Source: Streptomyces katrae
GTDB taxonomy: Bacteria > Actinomycetota > Actinomycetes > Streptomycetales > Streptomycetaceae
Direction of reading: 5' to 3'
DNA: 64,000 nt
NCBI RefSeq assembly: GCF_002028425.1
Contig: NZ_CP020042.1
Location: 186,001 to 250,000 of the forward strand
In this document: positions 26,521 to 35,159 of the stretch, one piece after another
How the letters are laid out: each line of letters begins with the position of its first letter
Position numbering within the stretch: position 1 is the first letter of the stretch
Position numbers and translations under genes: made by a program
Notes under the pieces: model-generated
Database searches by the model: none
Seen by the model: only the letters and a program-made list of their open reading frames with translations
Told to the model about the DNA's origin: nothing

Positions 26521-27430
26521 ATGGGTGTTCGTGGGGGACGAACGGTTCTGGGATCCGGTGTGGCCGACGTCGAGGGGCTGGTCATCAATGCGGTGGGCAT
26601 CGCCCTGCATGCGCGGCAGCCGGCGGTGACGTGCCCCTCGTGCGACGTGACCGCGTCACGCGTACACAGCACGTGCACGCGGCGTCCGGCGGACCGCCCG
26701 TTGGGTGGGCTACGAGTGCTGCTTCGGCTGCGGGTCCGCCGCGGCCGGGCCGGCGACCGGCTCGCGGGCCACCTGCCGGTGAGGACGAGCCGGGACATGA
26801 TCCCGGGTGAACTCCGGCGACTGCCGGACCCGCCGTCCGCGCACGTCACGGTGATGGGGATCGACGAGTTCGCGTTCCGGAGGGGCGCCACCTACGGCAA
26901 CGTCCTCATCGACGTCGAACCACGACGGCCGGTCGATCTCCTGCCCGACCGCACCGCTGGCGCCGTTGCTGCCTGGCTCGCCGATCACCCCGGAATCAAG
27001 GTCATCTGCCGAGATCGGTGCAGCACCTTCAGCCAGGCCGCCTCCCGCGCGGCACCCGACGCGATCCAGGTGGCCGACAGGCGGCACCTGCTGCACTGAC
27101 TCGCCCGTGCCGTCGAACGACCCGCCCACCAGCACCGCGTCTGCCTGCCGCGTTGATCGGCCCACCGCAGCCGATCCCCAGCCCCCGCCTGGATGACCCG
27201 CGCCCTCGATCACGGGGGCCCTCGCCGGTCCAGGGCTTCGCCGCCTTCCTTCAGAGCGACTGGGACGCCGTCGTGAACGGCCTCACCCTGCCCTGGAGCT
27301 CCGGCTCGGTCGAAGGCCAGGCCAGGCCAGGCCAGGCCACGAGGATCAAGCTGTTCAAACGGCGTCATACGGCCGAGCCTCCTTCGCGCTCTTGTGGACC
27401 CTCGTCCTCGCCCAGCCTCCGTGACCATCA
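26521..27430 (+). mobile_element. Degraded ISL3-family transposase
   Basis: Pieces in order: VTCPSCDVTASRVHSTCTRR (N-terminal zinc finger), VTVMGIDEFAFRRGATYGNV with the first catalytic Asp, VLIDVEPRRPVDLLPDR, and VADRRHLLH followed by TGA 27097-27099. Downstream, GFAAFLQSDWDAVVNGLTLP and SSGSVEGQ resume the C-terminal part, then ATRIKLFKRR and, in another frame, SYGRASFALLWTLVLAQPP. The middle (second Asp to HLL region) is partly deleted. Not functional. 26322-26520 shows nothing else. Confidence 0.8.
27315..27339. repeat. Pentanucleotide tandem repeat (GGCCA)x5 inside the ISL3 remnant
   Basis: Five tandem copies of GGCCA interrupt the conserved SVEG-x-TRIKLFKRR segment of the transposase, adding residues QARPGQA where relatives have about two. 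An expansion within dead coding sequence. Confidence 0.9.
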
Positions 27431-27642
27431 CGAGACATCCGCCACAGCCGTTTTGAAGAAGTCTCATCAGCAGGTGGCAGCCGTGGCCCGGGGTCGTCCG
27501 TCCGTGACCACGACCAGCCCAGCCAGGCCGCTCCGTCCCTGCCCACGGGACCACCATCAAGGCAAGCCGAATTCCCGTGGAACCCACCTGCGTGGCGTGG
27601 AATGATCTTCGGCGACTGCTGACGAAAGGGAAGGCTGAAAAC

Positions 27643-28449
27643 GTGTACGTACCGTCATCTGCACGGGCTCTCGATGATGACGAGCGTGAGCTCGTGGAGC
27701 TGGCACGCCGCACCATAGACGCGCATACCGACGCCGGGCCCGACGAAGATGGGATCCACACGATGGGGGCCGCGGTCATGGCCGCCGACTACCGGATGTT
27801 CGCCGGCGTGAACCTCTACCACTTCACCGGGGGGCCCTGCGCCGAACTCGTGGCTCTGGGAGCTGCGCGGGCCCAGGGCGCACGCCAGATGCGCTGCATC
27901 GTTGCCGTGGGAAACCACGGGCGCGGGGTCATCGGCCCGTGCGGGCGCGATCGGCAGGTCTTCGTGGACTACTACCCCACCATGCGCGTCATCGTGCCCA
28001 CGCCCGCGGGGCTGATGTCCGTGCTGGCCGCCGACCTGATGCCGCTGGCTCAGCGATGGACCCCGGAGGCGGGCATGAACGGTCTCGACCCCTTGCTCTA
28101 CCAAGACCCCGAGACGGCCGGTCCCCCGGTCATCCGGTTCAACCCCCGCTACCTTGAAGACGTCCGCTCTGGCGCCAAGACCAAGACCACCCGCTTCCGG
28201 GACCCTGCCCAGCTCGGGCCGGCACGGCTGGTGTTTGAAAGCGACCCCGAAGTCGTCCTGCCGGCAGAGGTGACCGGCGTCAGGCACTGCCTGGTCAGCG
28301 ACCTCACCAACCAGGACGCCCAAGCCGAGGGGCTGACGACAGCAACCGAACTCCGGGAAGCCCTCAAGGGTCACTACCCAGATCTGGCGGGAACCGACGA
28401 AGTCGACGTGATCAGCTTCCAGATCAACGACAAGACAGGAGGGGCTTGA
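27643..28449 (+). CDS. Cytidine-deaminase-like domain fused to an ASCH (YqfB-like) domain
   Basis: 268 residues from GTG 27643 (AAAGGGAAGG upstream). Residues 1-125 resemble blasticidin-S/cytidine deaminases: VNLYHFTGGPCAELVALGAA gives Cys66-Ala-Glu68, and GVIGPCGRDRQVFVDYYP gives Cys100; the second Cys of PCxxC is Asp103. Residues 162-262 are an ASCH domain: YLEDVRSGAKTKTTRFRD and LTNQDAQAEGLTTATELREA align with E. coli YqfB, an N4-acetylcytidine amidohydrolase. YqfB's reported Lys21/Thr24/Glu74 correspond to Lys179/Thr182/Glu229. Inferred role: de-acetylation then deamination of modified cytidine. The frame is open 22 codons upstream. Confidence 0.85.
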   Translation: MYVPSSARALDDDERELVELARRTIDAHTDAGPDEDGIHTMGAAVMAADYRMFAGVNLYHFTGGPCAELVALGAARAQGARQMRCIVAVGNHGRGVIGPCGRDRQVFVDYYPTMRVIVPTPAGLMSVLAADLMPLAQRWTPEAGMNGLDPLLYQDPETAGPPVIRFNPRYLEDVRSGAKTKTTRFRDPAQLGPARLVFESDPEVVLPAEVTGVRHCLVSDLTNQDAQAEGLTTATELREALKGHYPDLAGTDEVDVISFQINDKTGGA

Positions 28450-28750
28450 ACCGCGGAAGCACCTCGAATTTCCCCACCTGCCGCTCAGGTTCTGGTCAGA
28501 CTTGCTCACTTGGCTTCCCCACGCTGGACCAGGCAGTGGGTTCACCGATGGTGAGAGCGGAGGCCGCCGCTGAGCGGGTTGGCGAGGAGAGCAACCACCT
28601 GTGGCCTACCTGACAAATGATCACCGGGCGGGTCCGGCTCGCTGGATACGGAGAGCGAGCCGGACGGCGGTTGCCCGGCTGTCGATGTACTCGTCTCTGA
28701 TCGTGTGGGGGCCGTGAGTTAGAGCTCTGACCGGGTCCCCCGCTACGTTC
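28450..28750. other. Intergenic region with a possible gene tail
   Basis: A minus-strand frame ending at 28621 reads THGPHTIRDEYIDSRATAVR then LALRIQRAG. It looks like the C-terminus of a lost protein but no family is recognised and no beginning exists. Otherwise empty. Confidence 0.3.
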
Positions 28751-29548
28751 CTATTCCTCCGGCTCCCAGGCGCGGAGCAGGTCGAGCAGCCCTGCGTCTC
28801 CGTCAACGCGCAAGGAGTGGGCCGGGATGCGGTCGTACAGGTAGAGGACCAACTCACCGGCCGTGCCATGGATGGAGACGCCGGCTGCGTCCGAGTCCTC
28901 GCCGGTCGCGGCGGTGGGCGCGGGGATGCGGGTGGAGCGGGCGCCGTCGCCGTCGGCCGTGAGGCGCCAGGAGGGGCCCTCAGCGGTGTGGAAGTCGAAG
29001 ACGGCGGGCTTGTGCGGCCAGGCGCTGGGCGTCGCGACGCAGGTGAACAGGAACTCCTCCACGCCGTCGAGTGCCACCTCGACCGGCAGGGGCTGCGGGG
29101 TGCCCCCGGCGAGCTGGGCGTCGTACGTGTGCACCGCGGTCTCCTGGGCCCGGTGCCGGGCGACTCCGCCGGCGGTCCGCGGCGTCTGCAGGGCACTCCA
29201 CCACGCCCAGCAACCGCTCTCCGGTCCCGCCTCGCGCAGGGCGCTCAGCAGAAGCTGCGTCGACGCGGCCAGCCAGCCCAGCAGGGCCTCACGCTCCCGC
29301 GGCACTTCCAGAGCGGCGCGCGCAGCGGTGGCCTCGGCCGGGGGAGCGTCGGCAGGCCCCGCGCCGACGATGGCGGCCCAGAATCGGTCTCCCCCGCCCA
29401 GGTGCTTCACCAGATCGAACAGCGTCCACTCGGGGCAGGTCGGCACCGGTGCGTCGAGACTGGGCGCGGCGGCGACCGCGGCGCGGAAGGCGGTCGACCG
29501 TTCATCGATCAGTCGCAGCAGGTCAGGGAACTCAAGATTCTTTTCCAC
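28751..29548 (-). CDS. Maleylpyruvate isomerase-family mycothiol-dependent enzyme
   Basis: 265 residues. The DinB-like four-helix part has VPTCPEWTLFDLVKHLGGGD, the conserved substrate/thiol-binding stretch of the MDMPI family, and VARHRAQETAVHTYDAQLAG with its catalytic-site His and Glu. The C-terminal alpha/beta domain ends GELVLYLYDRIPAHSLRVDG. These enzymes use mycothiol, the actinobacterial thiol; the substrate is unknown. ATG 29548. No operon partner; 29549-29872 shows no supportable gene. Confidence 0.85.
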   Translation of the reverse strand: MEKNLEFPDLLRLIDERSTAFRAAVAAAPSLDAPVPTCPEWTLFDLVKHLGGGDRFWAAIVGAGPADAPPAEATAARAALEVPREREALLGWLAASTQLLLSALREAGPESGCWAWWSALQTPRTAGGVARHRAQETAVHTYDAQLAGGTPQPLPVEVALDGVEEFLFTCVATPSAWPHKPAVFDFHTAEGPSWRLTADGDGARSTRIPAPTAATGEDSDAAGVSIHGTAGELVLYLYDRIPAHSLRVDGDAGLLDLLRAWEPEE

Positions 29549-29872
29549 GCCGGATGTCTATCACCGAACTCCGGTGATCGGACAGCGATTTCCGCAGTCG
29601 CCGTCCGATGGGCCATTGCGGACGCCCTCGCCTCCCACCGCTCGGGGGACAAGCCGCGCACTGCTGCGAGGACGCTGGTGGTGGCGGTACGCCGGGCGCC
29701 GTGCCCGTGGGTGCTCTGGCCTCGCCGCGCGGCCTGGCGCCTCGCCGGCGCAGTGCTCGTAGTACGCCCGTTCACCGCCCCGATTCTCTGACGCGAGGCA
29801 CTGGGGCCGCATTCTGATCGGTCCTGTCGACGCTCTCCCGTTCTGATGGGGGCAAGGCAGTGCCATGACTGC

Positions 29873-30748
29873 TCAGAGAACCGGAGGCCGGCCCAGCCGC
29901 GTCATACGCCACACCGTCCGCCACCTCATCGGCTTGCGCGGGCCGCATGAAGTCCGTACTCCCTCCATGAACCCACCGCACCACGCCTTCAGGCCGGTCA
30001 GGGATCGGATGCGGGCGAGGGTGAGTAGGATCCACACACCGAGATAGACCGGGACCAAGGCAAGCGGGAGTCGGCGTCGGGCAAGCCAGACCCGGTTTCG
30101 GGCGGTGAACCGGTAGTACACCGCATGCCTGGCTGGTGAGGTCTTGGGGTACTGGAGGACGAGCTTGGGTTCGTAGAGGATCTTCCGCCCGGCATCGAGT
30201 GCTCGCCAGGCGAGGTCTGTCTCTTCATGTCCGAAAAAGAACTCCGCCGGCCACAGGCCGATCTCGTTGAGCATCGGAACCGAGAAGGCATGGCCACCGC
30301 CGAGGAAAGCAGTCACCAAGCCGCGGCGCATCGGATCGTCGGCACGCAGCCGGGGTACCCAGCGCCGCTCCGTGTGTCCGTGCTCGTCAGCGACACGGAA
30401 CCCCACGATTCCCAGCTTGGGGTCCGAGGCGAACAGCTGCCCGACCGTGCGGAACACGTCGTCGGCAATGAGCAGCCCGTCGTCGTCCAGCTCGATGACG
30501 ACGTCGACCTCACCCGACTCGCACAGGGCCTTCAGGCCGACATTGCGGCCTCCGGGACAGCCGAGGTTCTCCTCAAGCGGGATCTTGGTGACGTCAGCCG
30601 AGACATCGGTGAGAGGGGTCGCGTTGCCCACCAGCACCACTCGCGCCGCAGGAACATCCTGCTTCTCCACAGAAGCGAGCAAGGCGTCCAGTTCCCGCGG
30701 GCGAGTGCCCATGGTCACGATGACGACCCCGATGCGCGGCAACGTCAT
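29873..30748 (-). CDS. Glycosyltransferase family 2
   Basis: 291 residues. GT-A features: IGVVIVTMGTRPRELDALLA, ENLGCPGGRNVGLKALC, VIELDDDGLLIADDVF (Asp88-Asp89-Asp90 metal/UDP-sugar motif) and the acceptor region FFFGHEETDLAWRALDAGRK. A C-terminal hydrophobic helix (LPLALVPVYLGVWILLTLAR) suggests membrane association, as in rhamnosyl- and galactofuranosyl-type transferases. A diverged fragment of a second such gene lies upstream in inverted orientation. Confidence 0.88.
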   Translation of the reverse strand: MTLPRIGVVIVTMGTRPRELDALLASVEKQDVPAARVVLVGNATPLTDVSADVTKIPLEENLGCPGGRNVGLKALCESGEVDVVIELDDDGLLIADDVFRTVGQLFASDPKLGIVGFRVADEHGHTERRWVPRLRADDPMRRGLVTAFLGGGHAFSVPMLNEIGLWPAEFFFGHEETDLAWRALDAGRKILYEPKLVLQYPKTSPARHAVYYRFTARNRVWLARRRLPLALVPVYLGVWILLTLARIRSLTGLKAWCGGFMEGVRTSCGPRKPMRWRTVWRMTRLGRPPVL

Positions 30749-30849
30749 AGCGGCAAACTCCAGTCGTCGGCGAGTGCCGATGCTAGCGTCGCTCAGCGTG
30801 GCCCACCACGTGCTGCTCCAGGCCACACACCAGGTCAGCCGTTCCGAGG

Positions 30850-31020
30850 CCAGAAAATTCGGGGAGACCGACCTGGCCTGGCGGGCCATCGGCCACGGCT
30901 GGGACATCCTGTACGAGCCGCGGCTGGTCCTCCAGCACCCGCGGACGTCCCCGGCCCGGCACGCGGTCCACCACCGGATGACGGCCCGCAACCGGGTCTG
31001 GCCGGCGCCTGCGGCGCCCG
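30850..31020 (+). pseudogene. Inverted fragment of a second glycosyltransferase 2 gene
   Basis: The plus strand encodes KFGETDLAWRAIGHGWDILY and EPRLVLQHPRTSPARHAVHH, then RMTARNRVW. This parallels ETDLAWRALDAGRKILYEPK and its continuation in the intact minus-strand gene. The two differ at many residues, so this is an old paralogue or a transferred piece, not a fresh duplication. Both ends are truncated. Confidence 0.7.
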
Positions 31021-31079
31021 ATGCGCCGGCGGACGGTCTGGCGACTGACCCGGCCGGGCCGATCCCCGTCGTCCAGTCG

Positions 31080-31270
31080 CGCTGCGCGGTGCGGCGGGTG
31101 AGCCTATGGACCTGGCGGTCTCCTCCGGCTCCCACTGCGTATCCACGGGCCTGCATATAGCGGAAGAAGCGAGACCGCTCCCTGTCCGCGACTGCCGCCT
31201 CCTGGGCAATGTGAGTGAACGACGGCGGTATCCCGGCGACTTGTCCGCCGAACGCCAGGACCTCAGCCAA
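31080..31270 (-). pseudogene. Unrecognised protein fragment
   Basis: AEVLAFGGQVAGIPPSFTHI and AQEAAVADRERSRFFRYMQA then RGYAVGAGG look like real coding sequence, but the frame continues antisense to the glycosyltransferase fragment. It probably preserves one end of a broken gene. No function suggested. Confidence 0.3.
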
Positions 31271-31438
31271 AGCTCAGGGCAACGCTTTTCGTAAACCGCC
31301 ATTCGGCTGATATCTCCCCGGCTTCGGACGTGTGCCCGCAGGATCGGGCCGCCGCTCGGTGAAGCTCGATGGGTCCGGCGGCCATGGAGCCGGAGTGGTT
31401 CCAAGCCGCTGCCCCCAAACGGAAGGTCAGCCGCAACC

Positions 31439-32344
31439 ATGCTCATCAAACAGCTCGCGCTCGTACCCGAGACCAAGACCAACCAGATCAGTCCTTCACA
31501 GCTCAACCGCGTCGCCGCCGCGCTCCAGAAACAGGCGAGTCGCGACTTCGCACCGCTGTGGCAAGTGAATGCGACAGTGGACGCCTTCGACAGACTGGAG
31601 GACGTTCCCGTCGGGTACTGGCCGCTGATCGTGGTCGACGACGTGCCCGGCGCGGCAGGGTTCCACACGGACGAGAACGGACAGCCGTACTCCCTGATCG
31701 AGTTCAGCGACAGCTGGTCGCTGACCGCGAGCCACGAGATGCTGGAAATGCTGGCCGACACCTTCGGGAACCGTGTCGTGTCCGGCAAGTCTCCCCACCC
31801 CGACCAGGGACAGGTCGAGTTCCTCGTGGAGGTCGCCGACCCCTCGGAGGCCGAGGAGTTCGGCTACACCGTCAACGGCCAGCTCGTCTCCGACTTCTTC
31901 ACCCCCCGCTTCTACGATCCGGTCACCGTCGCAGGGGTGCGCTACAGCTTCGGCGGTCACATCAAGGCGCCCCGGACGATCCTGCGCGGCGGGTACATCA
32001 GCTGGCGGGACCCGGTCAAGGACGAGTGGTGGCAGCAGACGTGGTTCGAGGGCAAGGAGCCGACGTTCCGCAAACTCGGCAAACTGTCGGGCGGCGGCAG
32101 CATCCGCGAGGCCATCGACGCACAGACCAAGACCGTCAGCCGCCTGGCCGCCAGCGGTCCCTCCTCGAAGCCCTACCTGGCCGCGCGGACCCTCACAGCC
32201 CGCGTCGACGAGTCCACCAGCGCCCGGGCCGACGAATGGCGCGCCCAGATCGAGCGGCTGAAGGGGGCGAACCCGGCGGCCAATGCCTTCAAAGCCACGG
32301 CGAAGGAGAAGGGGAAGGGCAAGGGGAAGGGCAAAGGGAAGTAA
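31439..32344 (+). CDS. Metallopeptidase-like protein with HExxE motif and Lys-Gly tail
   Basis: 301 residues. SDSWSLTASHEMLEMLADTF holds His99-Glu100-Met-Leu-Glu103, a gluzincin-like HExx[E] rather than HExxH; relatives with SHELLEMLVDP occur in phages and actinomycetes. FHTDENGQPYSLIEF and FGYTVNGQLVSDFFTPRFYD complete the catalytic-like domain. The tail KEKGKGKGKGKGK is encoded by near-repeats of AAGGGCAAGGGG (32306-32341) and is strongly basic, perhaps DNA- or polyanion-binding. No signal peptide, so cytoplasmic. ATG 31439. Catalysis is unproven. 31271-31438 holds no gene. Confidence 0.7.
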   Translation: MLIKQLALVPETKTNQISPSQLNRVAAALQKQASRDFAPLWQVNATVDAFDRLEDVPVGYWPLIVVDDVPGAAGFHTDENGQPYSLIEFSDSWSLTASHEMLEMLADTFGNRVVSGKSPHPDQGQVEFLVEVADPSEAEEFGYTVNGQLVSDFFTPRFYDPVTVAGVRYSFGGHIKAPRTILRGGYISWRDPVKDEWWQQTWFEGKEPTFRKLGKLSGGGSIREAIDAQTKTVSRLAASGPSSKPYLAARTLTARVDESTSARADEWRAQIERLKGANPAANAFKATAKEKGKGKGKGKGK

Positions 32345-32405
32345 GGCGAGGTTTGGAGGACAATCGTCACCGTACCGCCTCAGCCCGCCTGACAGGGAGA
32401 CTGTC

Positions 32406-32624
32406 GTGAGTGAGGACGCCCAGCAGCGCAAGGAGCGCGCGAATCGCCTGCGTGAGAAGATCCAGCGGCCCGAGGCCAAGCCCGAGCCGCCGGAGCGGGA
32501 GAGCCTGAAGGAGGGCGTCGAGCGTCGTATGCGGGAGCTCGACGAAGCCGAACGCGAAGATCGCCGGAACCGCCAGGGTGACGACGATCGCCCCGCTTCC
32601 CGGAGCGAAGACGGCAAGCCCTGA
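32406..32624 (+). CDS. Small highly charged protein
   Basis: 72 residues, almost entirely Glu/Arg/Lys/Asp/Gln: RKERANRLREKIQRPE, EGVERRMRELDEAEREDRR. A GTG start with GGGAGA upstream, 61 bases after the metallopeptidase-like gene on the same strand. Predicted helical/disordered. It may be co-transcribed with it. A strong hairpin follows. Confidence 0.55.
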   Translation: MSEDAQQRKERANRLREKIQRPEAKPEPPERESLKEGVERRMRELDEAEREDRRNRQGDDDRPASRSEDGKP

Positions 32625-32635
32625 TACCACCGGGA

Positions 32636-32669
32636 CGCGCCCGGTCGGAGTAGTGCCCGACCGGGCGCG
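32636..32669. terminator. Perfect 13-bp hairpin after the small charged-protein gene
   Basis: CGCGCCCGGTCGG (32636-32648) pairs exactly with 32657-32669 across an 8-base loop, 11 bases past the TGA of the preceding gene. No T-run. Likely intrinsic terminator. Confidence 0.65.
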
Positions 32670-32795
32670 CGGGCGCGCCCTTGAGGCCGGGCTCAGTCGG
32701 CAGGCGCCGGCCGAGGACGTCGAAGCGTGCACTCGCTCTCCGGTGGGCACGGCCCTCGGGGTGCCGGACTGACCGGCCCGTCGCAGGCTGGATGC

Positions 32796-33020
32796 ATGGC
32801 CGACCAAACGGAGATCGTCGTTCACCCCGTATCGCCGAAGGGCGGCCGGAAGGTCACCGCACACGTCCTCGGCGTCGACGCCGACCTCGGCCGCGCGTTC
32901 AACCTCGGGGACGTGTCCGAATTCCTGCGGCGGGCCGGCTTCGAGGACGTGGACCTGTCAGAGGAAGGGCCGATCCGGTGGCAGGGCGGGGGGCCCGGGG
33001 TGTGGAGCGCCGGCGCCTGA
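32796..33020 (+). CDS. Small hypothetical protein
   Basis: 74 residues: MADQTEIVVHPVSPKGGRKV, HVLGVDADLGRAFNLGDVSE, FLRRAGFEDVDLSEEGPIRW. Compact, probably beta-alpha-beta. No family recognised. ATG chosen over an in-frame upstream GTG (32727) because the intervening part is low-complexity. No Shine-Dalgarno site is evident. Confidence 0.5.
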   Translation: MADQTEIVVHPVSPKGGRKVTAHVLGVDADLGRAFNLGDVSEFLRRAGFEDVDLSEEGPIRWQGGGPGVWSAGA

Positions 33021-33042
33021 GCCCCGGCGCGCCACGTCGCTC

Positions 33043-33069
33043 GTCGGGAGGGTCGGGAGAGTCGGGAGA
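33043..33069. repeat. 9-bp tandem repeat (GTCGGGAGA)x3
   Basis: GTCGGGAGG followed by two exact GTCGGGAGA units, in the gap between two very small convergent genes. Confidence 0.8.
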
Positions 33070-33118
33070 GTCCCGCTCCATGCCAGGGGGCCCAGGATCA
33101 GCCTCGCAGGCGGCCTGC

Positions 33119-33298
33119 CTAGATCTGGATCTCGGCGTCGCTCATTCGTTCGAGGTTCCAGCGGGCCATGATCTCGGCAACAGCGGGGTACCGCTCAAGG
33201 AGCTCTTCGTTACTCAGTTCCACCTCAGCTCGCGCCGGCACCGTGCAGACGGCGGTGCGGCTCGGCACGGTCATCTCTCTCGTGCGGAACTTGCTCAC
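33119..33298 (-). CDS. 59-residue small protein
   Basis: GTG 33298 has a strong GGAGG seven bases upstream. The product has a basic start (SKFRTREM), a middle TVPSRTAVCTVPARAEVELS with one Cys, and an amphipathic end NEELLERYPAVAEIMARWNL then ERMSDAEIQI. No membrane segment. Size and split layout recall precursor or leader peptides, but no maturation enzyme is adjacent; a small stand-alone regulatory or structural peptide is equally possible. Confidence 0.55.
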   Translation of the reverse strand: MSKFRTREMTVPSRTAVCTVPARAEVELSNEELLERYPAVAEIMARWNLERMSDAEIQI

Positions 33299-33376
33299 GG
33301 GACCTCCAGCGCTCGCGTAGCTGAGGCGATCACGATCCGCCCGACCTGATGCCCGCGTCAACCCTTCCGGAGGAAT

Positions 33377-33640
33377 TCATTCCGAGGAGCGCATAACGTT
33401 CCCCGGGCGCTGCGCGCCCGCGTGCGGTCGGGGCCGACCCTCAGCCGTTGCCGCCCGGTAGACAGCGGGGGCGCGGGTGCCCAGGAGGCGGGCCGGAGTG
33501 CCGCCGACGATGCCGTAGGCCGGGGCGTCCTCGACGACCACGGAGCCGGCCGCGGCGATCGCGCCGCGGCCGATGCGGACTCCGGGCATGACTGTCGCGC
33601 CGTGACCGAACCAGACGTCGTGACTTCGGTCGGCATGGCT
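33377..33640 (-). pseudogene. C-terminal fragment of a hexapeptide-repeat acetyltransferase
   Basis: [40 protein letters not shown] and GTPARLLG are the left-handed beta-helix and end of a Vat/CatB-type O-acetyltransferase. Everything before DVWFG, including the catalytic His loop, is missing, so the fragment is inactive. Upstream sequence (33641-33740) is unrelated. Confidence 0.7.
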
Positions 33641-33824
33641 GCGGCGGGGCCGCCGGGGAGTCGGTGGACGGCGGTGTCGATCGCTGCCGGCCAGGGGCTG
33701 GACTTCGTGCGTGGCGGGTGACGGAGGCGGTAGTTCCATCCTCTCCTATGATCTGATCAACTCCCGGTGCCCCACGCGATGGTGGGTACGCCCGGGAGCT
33801 TCCACAAGGAGAGGCAACGGGGAT

Positions 33825-35159
33825 TTGGCATTCATAGGCAAGTACCGGAAAACACTGATAGCCGCCTGTGCCGTGGCGGCGGTCGCGGGCGGCGGGCTCC
33901 TCACCCCCACCGCGTTCGGTACCGAGGACACCGACAGCGGGGCGGAAGCCGCCGAGACGGTCACGATCCCGCCGGTCGAGGACGCGTTGGACGCCCACGC
34001 GGCGGACTCCGCCACCTCCACGAGCGACAACACGGCCTTCAAGGACGGCGTGTTGACGCTCGGCGACACGGCGGCGGCCGTACCGCGCTCGGGCGTCGCC
34101 GCGGCCGGCACCACCAACCCGCCGTCGGGCGAGGGGTGGAAGCTGAGCGGCGCCACCAAGTGGCTGACGACCGGCTACACGATCAAGTTCTACGACCAGA
34201 AGTCCGCGGACTGGCTGGCCCCTTACGCGAAGGCCACCGCCGCCGACCTCCAGCGGATCACCACGCTGCCGGTCACCGTCGACACCCAACCCGTGGGCTG
34301 GGAACACGTCCGGCTCAAGGGCGAGGTGATCGTCGGCGTGCTGCACCGCCCGTGCGTGCCGCCCGCCGGCGAGGGCAGCATGGGCAGCACCGGCTGGAAG
34401 GTGGTCCGCGACGGCTCCGGGACCGCCAACCTCAGCTGCGGCTTCACCAATTCCTCCGTGCCGGAGACGGTGACCAGCGGACACGCCTACATCGACGACT
34501 CGTTCTTCACGGCGCAGGGCAAGCCCACGGCCGCGATGGGCGAGACGTACATGAGGAACCACATCAGCCACGAGATCGGTCACACGCTCGGCCTCACCCA
34601 CGCCAACCGCAGCCTGACCAAGGGCGACTGCGTCAAGGGCACCGACTCCGGGGAGTTCCCGGTCATGTGCTCGCCGACGTACGCGTACCAGGACAAGCGG
34701 GCGGGTACGTACGTCCAGCAGTTCGACGTGCAGGGGCTGCGGCTGCTCGCCGCCGGGGCCGGGGCCGCGCTGCCCCCGCAGGGCAAGGTGACGGGCCTGG
34801 GCGGCAAGTGCCTGGACGTCAAGGGCGGCAAGGCGGCCAACGGCACGCAGATCCAGCTGTACACCTGCAACGGCTCGGTCGCCCAGTCGTGGATCCTCGG
34901 GAAGGACGGCACGTTCCGCGCGCTGGGCAAGTGCCTGGACGACTCGCGCGACCTGACCGCCAACGGCAACAAGATCCAGCTCTACGACTGCAACGGCACG
35001 TCCGCGCAGCGGTGGACGGTCAACGCCAAGGGTCAGATCGTGCACGTTGCCTCCGGCAAGGTACTGGACGTGACCGGCGGCAAGACCGACAACGGCACGG
35101 CGGTGCAGCTTTACGCGGCGGGCGGCGACAAGCGCCAGGTCTGGGTCGCGCCGAAGTAG
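33825..35159 (+). CDS. Secreted zinc metalloprotease with ricin-type lectin domain
   Basis: 444 residues from TTG 33825, with AAGGAGAGG upstream. The signal peptide LAFIGKYRKTLIAACAVAAV is followed by a propeptide-like acidic region. HISHEIGHTLGLTH gives His249-Glu250-x2-His253-x5-His259, the metzincin-type zinc site, with disulfide-capable Cys. The last ~130 residues are a beta-trefoil lectin with QxW-type repeats (GGKCLDVKGGKAANGTQIQL, SAQRWTVNAKGQIVHVASGK), which likely holds the enzyme on glycans. An extracellular hydrolase, typical of saprophytic Streptomyces. Confidence 0.88.
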   Translation: MAFIGKYRKTLIAACAVAAVAGGGLLTPTAFGTEDTDSGAEAAETVTIPPVEDALDAHAADSATSTSDNTAFKDGVLTLGDTAAAVPRSGVAAAGTTNPPSGEGWKLSGATKWLTTGYTIKFYDQKSADWLAPYAKATAADLQRITTLPVTVDTQPVGWEHVRLKGEVIVGVLHRPCVPPAGEGSMGSTGWKVVRDGSGTANLSCGFTNSSVPETVTSGHAYIDDSFFTAQGKPTAAMGETYMRNHISHEIGHTLGLTHANRSLTKGDCVKGTDSGEFPVMCSPTYAYQDKRAGTYVQQFDVQGLRLLAAGAGAALPPQGKVTGLGGKCLDVKGGKAANGTQIQLYTCNGSVAQSWILGKDGTFRALGKCLDDSRDLTANGNKIQLYDCNGTSAQRWTVNAKGQIVHVASGKVLDVTGGKTDNGTAVQLYAAGGDKRQVWVAPK

